A stretch of 59,990 bases of DNA, from assembly GCA_945787885.1 (NCBI GenBank), contig CALZJF010000012.1:1-59990 (forward strand). The letters run 5' to 3'. A program made the position numbers and the translations under genes. Source of the DNA: an uncultured Bacteroidales bacterium. GTDB lineage: Bacteria > Bacteroidota > Bacteroidia > Bacteroidales > Bacteroidaceae. Positions 55,869 through 59,990 of the stretch are shown here, in pieces. Position 1 is the stretch's first letter. Every line of letters begins with the position of its first letter. Under the pieces are notes generated by a model that worked only from the letters and a program-made list of their open reading frames with translations, was not told the origin of the DNA and did no database searches.

Positions 55869-56381
55869 CTATGCCTTGTGGGCAACAGACATACCTAACC
55901 AGTGAGCAAACCGAAGGTTTACTATCATTACGATGATGCCAGACATACCCCAGAGCAGCATCTCCAGTCCGCTCATGAAATACCAGATGCTTTGCAATAT
56001 CATGAAAGAGTAGGGGAGCAGGAGCAGAGAGGTGGCAATACCGGGGACGTAGCCCCTCACTACGAAAGCCTGCACGATGTGCGTTAGCTGATGAAAGGAG
56101 AAGGCCATGAAAAGAGCCGACCATATCTGCAGGCAGTAGTCGCCTTGTATGAGCACGTAGCAAGTGGCAACTGTGATTATCAGCCATTCTTCAAAGGCTG
56201 CCACGGCAAAAGCCTTCGTTGTGAGGCGGCTGAGATGCGTCAGCAGGGGTTTCAACTTCGGAAACCGTTTCTTCAACGCGTCATGGTGCGCCAACATCCA
56301 TCGATGTTGCAGCAACACCTCCTCTGCCTCATGCAGCAGGAAGACCAGCGGAAAGGGTATGATGAGGAGGAGTATCAGCAT
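55869..56381 (-). CDS. HXXEE domain membrane protein
   Basis: 170 residues with about five hydrophobic segments. The family motif occurs as FLLHEAEEVLLQHRW (His-x-x-Glu-Glu) near the N-terminus, and a second conserved histidine lies in FSFHQLTHIVQAF. Both would face the membrane interior and could bind metal. The family function is not established. It is 19 bases after the PNPOx-like gene and ends the rightmost minus-strand block. Confidence 0.8.
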   Translation of the reverse strand: MLILLLIIPFPLVFLLHEAEEVLLQHRWMLAHHDALKKRFPKLKPLLTHLSRLTTKAFAVAAFEEWLIITVATCYVLIQGDYCLQIWSALFMAFSFHQLTHIVQAFVVRGYVPGIATSLLLLPYSFMILQSIWYFMSGLEMLLWGMSGIIVMIVNLRFAHWLGMSVAHKA

Positions 56382-56400
56382 AGTCTGTTAAATAAGGTAT

Positions 56401-56913
56401 TTACGAGTGTGTCTGCTTCATTTCATCCCCATTCTCATCATATTGCTTCCGTTTGCCCACGGGAGGTTCGGTCAGGGTGATTCTGACTACAGCCGTCCGA
56501 TGCTGTGAGCGATTGATACTGCTGTCGAAGGCTGCCATGTGGTCCGGAAGGAATCGTTCGCAGATGAGACGAAGACCTTTAGTCTTTTCTGCATCATCTT
56601 CTACGATGGTTGCTTTTCCAAAGGCAATGGCAGATTTATACTGCAAGGTGAACGTGGCATCCTTCGGTCCCACTGTTGGCGTACAACGCGTCACGGCTGA
56701 CAGGCAAACTTCCGGGTGAATTTTGATGGCATCCAGCTTTTTGCCTTCAAGAGCACAGTGGAAATACCAATTCACACCGTCGTCAGATGCTAAGGACAGA
56801 GGCAAACCATAGGGGCGACCCGTCGCATCGGTAAAACTTACCGTGATATAGGGTGCCTTGTGCATCACTTCCAATGCCCATTCGCTATCCATTTCTCTCG
56901 ATTTCTTTCTCAT
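56401..56913 (-). CDS. Pyridoxamine 5'-phosphate oxidase-like flavoprotein (NimA-related)
   Basis: 170 residues. The start MRKKSREMDSEWALEVMHKAPYITVSFTDATGRPYGLPLS is characteristic of the flavin-binding PNPOx group that includes the nitroimidazole-reductase Nim proteins. WYFHCALEGKKLDAIKIHPEVCLSAV gives the phosphate-binding block, and YKSAIAFGKATIVEDDAEK follows. The conserved His of Nim is present (FHCA). Whether it reduces nitro compounds cannot be concluded from this family membership alone. It is 35 bases after the SDR gene. Confidence 0.83.
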   Translation of the reverse strand: MRKKSREMDSEWALEVMHKAPYITVSFTDATGRPYGLPLSLASDDGVNWYFHCALEGKKLDAIKIHPEVCLSAVTRCTPTVGPKDATFTLQYKSAIAFGKATIVEDDAEKTKGLRLICERFLPDHMAAFDSSINRSQHRTAVVRITLTEPPVGKRKQYDENGDEMKQTHS

Positions 56914-56948
56914 TCTTGTTTTCGCTTTTGTTCTTTCAGGTCAGTTTC

Positions 56949-57821
56949 TTATGATGTTCGGAATGGGCGCAGCAATGCCTCGGATATTCCCGAGAGGCTA
57001 TCCCTGAAATGAATGCCGTGGCGTTCGATGCGTGAGCAGTCCATCGTAAGATTTCGGGCTTGGTTGCTGTATCGCTCCTCATCGGGCAGAATCCATGTTG
57101 CAGGATGATTAAGACCCATCAGGCGGGCAGCCTCTACGAACAGTGCATGGCTGTTCAAATCGTTGCCACTGCCAAAGTTGTAGATACCTCCTGGCAGCCA
57201 GAGGGCCTTTTCGATGTTTCTGACCACCTCCCATACATAGCTTACGCCGCGAAATTCATGCGTTGCCACTCGCACGCTCGTCTTTTCAGCAAACGCTTTC
57301 TGAAGATTCACCAGCAGATTGGTGTTCAGCTTCAGGTGGCTCGTGGGCAAATCGTACATCCATGTCAGGCGTAGTCCCACAGCTTCGGGCAAATTCCTCA
57401 GCGCACGTTGTTCAGCCTCAAGTTTATGCTGACCGTAGATATTGACGGGGAGCAGCGGAGCCTCTTCGGTCAGCGGTCCCAGCAGCGGAGTGCCATTATA
57501 CACTTGGTCGCTGGACATGAAGATAAGCCGTGCCCCAGTGAGTTTGCACGCTTTTGCCACTCTCACCGTGCCCTGTACGTTTACTCGGTGCGATTCTTCC
57601 GCATGCTGCTCGCAATACCATGTGTTGCTTAAGGCGGCACAATGTACGACGGCATCAGGACGATGCTCCTCCATGTAGGTTCTCACAGCGTCTTCGCGAC
57701 TGACATTCAGTTCGCTGTGGGGTGGGAGGAGCAGTTCGTATCTGTCTTTGAGGTAGTAAGCCAGGCGGCAGCCCAGAAAACCGCTGCTGCCAGTGATGAG
57801 TATTTTGTTTTTCATAATCAT
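56949..57821 (-). CDS. SDR-family NAD(P)-dependent oxidoreductase (RfbD-like)
   Basis: 290 residues, extended SDR. ILITGSSGFLGCRLAYYLKDRY holds the NAD(P)-binding GxxGxxG. PDAVVHCAALSNTWYCEQ, LIFMSSDQVYNG and NIYGQHKLEAEQ (catalytic Tyr-x-x-x-Lys in YGQHK) follow. The closest well-known relatives are dTDP-4-dehydrorhamnose reductases, but no other rhamnose genes are nearby. Its start codon overlaps the MmcQ-like stop by the ATGA arrangement. Confidence 0.83.
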   Translation of the reverse strand: MIMKNKILITGSSGFLGCRLAYYLKDRYELLLPPHSELNVSREDAVRTYMEEHRPDAVVHCAALSNTWYCEQHAEESHRVNVQGTVRVAKACKLTGARLIFMSSDQVYNGTPLLGPLTEEAPLLPVNIYGQHKLEAEQRALRNLPEAVGLRLTWMYDLPTSHLKLNTNLLVNLQKAFAEKTSVRVATHEFRGVSYVWEVVRNIEKALWLPGGIYNFGSGNDLNSHALFVEAARLMGLNHPATWILPDEERYSNQARNLTMDCSRIERHGIHFRDSLSGISEALLRPFRTS

Positions 57822-58222
57822 TCGTATGCTGCAAAGTGTGTAGCGGTAGATGCCGTGCCAGACTCATAGCGCAGTCTGAGGCTTTTCGGCAGTTTGGAAA
57901 CCATCAGCTGATATGACTCACGAATCCACAATCGTACAGTTTCTTCGTCGATGGAAGCATAGAAGACATCGCTCCAATGCTTTTTGTTCCAATGCCATGC
58001 CGGCGTGACTGCTGCATAGGCTTCGCGCAGTGCTTCATTGCGTTCAGGTGTCAGTTTGATGGCAAACCTTGGTCCTGCGTCTGCTTGCCTCTCGCAGCCG
58101 AGCCACAGACACAGGAAAATCTTTCCTTCCAGTCTGAAGGTGATATTGTCGTCTCCAAACGGTTGGTCTTCCGTCACGCCATAGAGCGAGAGGACGTATT
58201 CCCTTACTTCTTCAATATTCAT
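57818..58222 (-). CDS. MmcQ/YjbR family protein
   Basis: 134 residues. MNIEEVREYVLSLYGVTEDQPFGDDNITFRLEGKIFLCLW is the YjbR/MmcQ fold start, then RFAIKLTPERNEALREAYAAVTPAWHWNKKHWSDVFYAS with the conserved P-x-W-H-xNKKHW. DNA binding has been proposed for the double-wing fold, but the role is unknown. It is six bases after the DinB-like gene and overlaps the SDR gene. Confidence 0.88.
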   Translation of the reverse strand: MNIEEVREYVLSLYGVTEDQPFGDDNITFRLEGKIFLCLWLGCERQADAGPRFAIKLTPERNEALREAYAAVTPAWHWNKKHWSDVFYASIDEETVRLWIRESYQLMVSKLPKSLRLRYESGTASTATHFAAYE

Positions 58223-58228
58223 GGAGCT

Positions 58229-58747
58229 TTAAGTATTGAAAATCAAATCATTGATTTGACTGATATGCAACTTCAGATGGTCAATGTATCCGCGTATCAT
58301 GGCATCGAGCGTCACCTTGCAGCCTTCATAGTCTGTCCAATAGTTGTCGAGCTGAGTCTCATCAACCGAACGGATGATGTGGCAGAGGTGTAAGTTGTAG
58401 TATTTGAATAGCCACACCAGTGTTTGCCAGTCTTCGTGCTGATAGTCCTGAAGGGTAATCCAGAGGTCGTTGTCTTGTGTGTAATCAGGAAAGACGAGCA
58501 TTCCCATCTCGGTGTTGGGCATGGAGTGTCCGCATCGCGGAGCATACTGTAGGCGCACCATTCGCTGATGGTTGTTGGAGGCAGAGTCGATGAGGTGTCC
58601 CACGAGCATCTTCACCGTGCGGTTCTGGTGGTTTCGCCTTATGCTTACCTGCTCATCTGTCAGCGCAAGGAGTCGAGGTATCTCTCTGTCGAGCACATCG
58701 CAGATACCATCAATGAAGGCTTGATATCTGTTGGTCATGTTCTGCAC
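58229..58747 (-). CDS. DinB-like domain protein
   Basis: 172 residues, four-helix bundle of the DinB/YfiT type. The metal-binding histidines expected in the family are seen in GHLIDSASNNHQR (about 50-62) and YIDHLKLHISQIND near the C-terminus. Members include thiol-dependent metalloenzymes. The function here is not known. An alternative start three codons in (MTNRYQ) exists. It sits between the DJ-1-VOC fusion and MmcQ/YjbR in a run of small stress-type genes. Confidence 0.8.
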   Translation of the reverse strand: MQNMTNRYQAFIDGICDVLDREIPRLLALTDEQVSIRRNHQNRTVKMLVGHLIDSASNNHQRMVRLQYAPRCGHSMPNTEMGMLVFPDYTQDNDLWITLQDYQHEDWQTLVWLFKYYNLHLCHIIRSVDETQLDNYWTDYEGCKVTLDAMIRGYIDHLKLHISQINDLIFNT

Positions 58748-58810
58748 GTTCTTGTATTCAGAATGAAATTGGATGTTTTGAAGCTTACTTCAGCGTTTCC
58801 GCAAACCTAC

Positions 58811-59815
58811 TTATTCCCTTGTGAATGATGATATTTCAATCAGATTTCCATCAGGGTCTGCCACGTAGCAGGTGCGCTGTCCCCATGGCTCGGTGGTGGG
58901 AGCGAAGATGGGATGAGCCCCCAAGTTGATGGCTCGGTGATATTCCTTATCAACATCTGCAAAGCATGGCACATCGAACGAGACTTCCATGGTGCCGTTT
59001 AGCCCACTTGGGTAACTATAGGTGTGCGAGGTCATCTCCTCAAAGGCTTTGCGGGGAAACAAGATGATGCGTGAATCGCCGAGTGTCATTTCCACGTTTG
59101 GGTCGATGCCGTTCCAAGTTGTTTGAAATCCAAAAATATCGCGATAGAATGCCACGGTGCGAGCATTGCTTGTCGTGAAAAGTCCGATGGTGTTGAAAAA
59201 GAAGCGCGGACGTGGAGCCATTAGTTTCACAAAGCCTTCCTTGTTGAAGGTATAATAGCGATCAATCGTTTCTGCGCTGTCTGTGGCGAGAGCCTTGAGC
59301 ATCTCACGGGCAAACTCCAGACTGGCACTGCCATTGGCTGTCACGATATGCCCATCGCAAACCGCTTGCTGATCTACGTAGCCCACTTCGTTCTGATAGT
59401 GCTCGCCGCCCCAGCGTTTCAGTTCGTCGATGCCGTTTCCTGTGTGGCGCACATGGTTGAGAAATCCCTGACTTGCCATCCACGATGCAGCATTGCAGAT
59501 AGCCCCCACAAGTATGCCCGCTTCGATGGCTCTTGCTACAATGGGAGACAGAAGCGCTGCCTCTGGCCTATTCCATCCATAGCCGCCAATGAGAACGAGT
59601 GCTGCAAAATCCTGAGGCATAGACTTGATGGAATAGTCAGGCAGGACGCGCAGACCTGCTATGGAGGCCACGGGCTCCAGACTGGGACCCACGATTTTAT
59701 TGACGTACTGAGAATCTGTTCTGATGCCAGTCTCATTGCTGGCAATTCCCACGCCGAGAAAAGCAAGTTCATGGTCGGCATAGGGTGGGAGTAACACGTA
59801 TAATACTTCTTTCAT
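58811..59815 (-). CDS. DJ-1/PfpI domain fused to a glyoxalase (VOC) domain
   Basis: 334 residues. About 1-195 is DJ-1/PfpI: YVLLPPYADHELAFLG, ALVLIGGYGWNRPE, the nucleophile elbow at Cys107 in VGAICNAASWMAS, and IVTANGSASLEFARE. About 200-334 is VOC: FNTIGLFTTSNARTVAFYRDIFGFQ, then TMEVSFDVPCFADVDKEYHRAINLGAHP and the closing CYVADPDGNLIEISSF with the usual metal-ligand Glu. Both domains belong to families that act on reactive aldehydes, so a detoxifying or protein-repair role is an inference. It starts the last minus-strand block. Confidence 0.85.
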   Translation of the reverse strand: MKEVLYVLLPPYADHELAFLGVGIASNETGIRTDSQYVNKIVGPSLEPVASIAGLRVLPDYSIKSMPQDFAALVLIGGYGWNRPEAALLSPIVARAIEAGILVGAICNAASWMASQGFLNHVRHTGNGIDELKRWGGEHYQNEVGYVDQQAVCDGHIVTANGSASLEFAREMLKALATDSAETIDRYYTFNKEGFVKLMAPRPRFFFNTIGLFTTSNARTVAFYRDIFGFQTTWNGIDPNVEMTLGDSRIILFPRKAFEEMTSHTYSYPSGLNGTMEVSFDVPCFADVDKEYHRAINLGAHPIFAPTTEPWGQRTCYVADPDGNLIEISSFTRE

Positions 59816-59835
59816 AAATAAGTGGTGAGGTGGGG

Positions 59836-59860
59836 TAAGTAGGTAATGAAAATTATTTTA
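59836..59860 (+). repeat. Type-2 intergenic repeat, left end (interrupted by MITE copy E)
   Basis: GTAAGTAGGTAATGAAAATTA matches the left end of copies 2 and 1 (GTAAGTAGG and GTAGGTAAGAAAAATTATTTT). The MITE begins at 59861 and the rest of the repeat is beyond the window. Its left end again faces the start codon of a gene, the DJ-1-VOC fusion. Confidence 0.55.
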
Positions 59861-59990
59861 GGTAGGTTCTATAAATTAGTTTTCTATGTAAGGCAGTGTT
59901 TCTGTCTTACTTGGATGTCTTCACGCCTCTCGCACCGTATCTTTTTGTCTTTCATTCAGTCACGTAGCCCACTACGCTCCATCGTGAAAA
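59861..59990 (-). mobile_element. MITE-like element, copy E (partial, cut by the window edge)
   Basis: The first 130 bases of the 189-bp element in copy C orientation, starting GGTAGGTTCTATAAATTAG and nearly identical to copy C over the shared part. The left target-duplication half would be TTTA at 59857-59860. The internal hairpin is CGTAG-CCCA-CTACG. The window ends inside it. Confidence 0.85.

Noticed and set aside
1-59990. tRNA, rRNA, CRISPR arrays, phage genes, toxin-antitoxin pairs and restriction systems
   Set aside because: I looked for them and saw none. The repeats present have neither spacer variation nor the palindromic CRISPR pattern.

Overview
The window looks like a chromosomal segment of a Bacteroidales bacterium, most likely Prevotellaceae. 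I infer this from the gene content: an O-succinylbenzoate-type menaquinone operon, Porin_10-type and other beta-barrel proteins, DUF4199, DUF6048, DUF6452, DUF4922 and HXXEE families. Several promoters also match the Bacteroidetes pattern TTTG, about 20 bases, TAnnTTTG. I see no rRNA, tRNA, CRISPR array, phage module or transposase gene.

Layout. Bases 386-8658 (+): sialate lyase nanA, the 23S rRNA methyltransferase rlmD, a hypothetical gene, a thioesterase, aroB, an outer-membrane protein, a Gate-domain membrane protein and an EamA transporter. Bases 9250-22177 (-): a small beta-barrel protein, a glycosyltransferase, dnaE, a putative porin, dapA, an aldo-keto reductase, a patatin-like hydrolase, DUF2752 and nagB. 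Bases 22413-33491 (-): an 11-gene co-directional block of DUF4199, GT2, DUF6452, DUF6048, apbE, a Crp/Fnr regulator, mazG, menF, menD, menB and a fused menC-menE gene. Bases 33845-37513 (-): an AmpG-like permease and a GT2-DUF4922 fusion. Bases 37766-41931 (-): GNAT, an AlkZ-related protein, thyA, a small membrane protein, TPR proteins and ribH. Bases 42160-46483 (+): recF, DUF721 and a CapD-like nucleotide-sugar dehydratase. Bases 46800-53678 (-): a pseudouridine synthase, an HtrA/Do protease, hemW, a second trypsin-like lipoprotein and an ABC exporter. Bases 54501-55751 (+): a His-rich PepSY protein. Bases 55869-59815 (-): HXXEE, a PNPOx-like protein, an SDR, MmcQ/YjbR, DinB and a DJ-1-glyoxalase fusion.

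Most genes are housekeeping. The unusual part is between them. There are two families of non-coding repeats. One is a 189-bp MITE-like element with about 20-bp terminal inverted repeats and 4-bp target duplications, in five copies, of which the two at the window edges are cut off. The other is a 350-370-bp element carrying four tandem units of about 22 bp. Three of the five MITE copies lie inside copies of the second element, and one of these can be checked against an empty paralogous site within this window. Both window ends fall inside a MITE, which suggests contig ends at repeats.

Other points of note are the MenC-MenE fusion translationally coupled to menB, the menaquinone genes linked to apbE and a Crp/Fnr regulator, the GT2-DUF4922 fusion beside a muropeptide-permease-like gene, two long G-tracts, and a 17-bp inverted repeat flanking a possibly frameshifted small gene.
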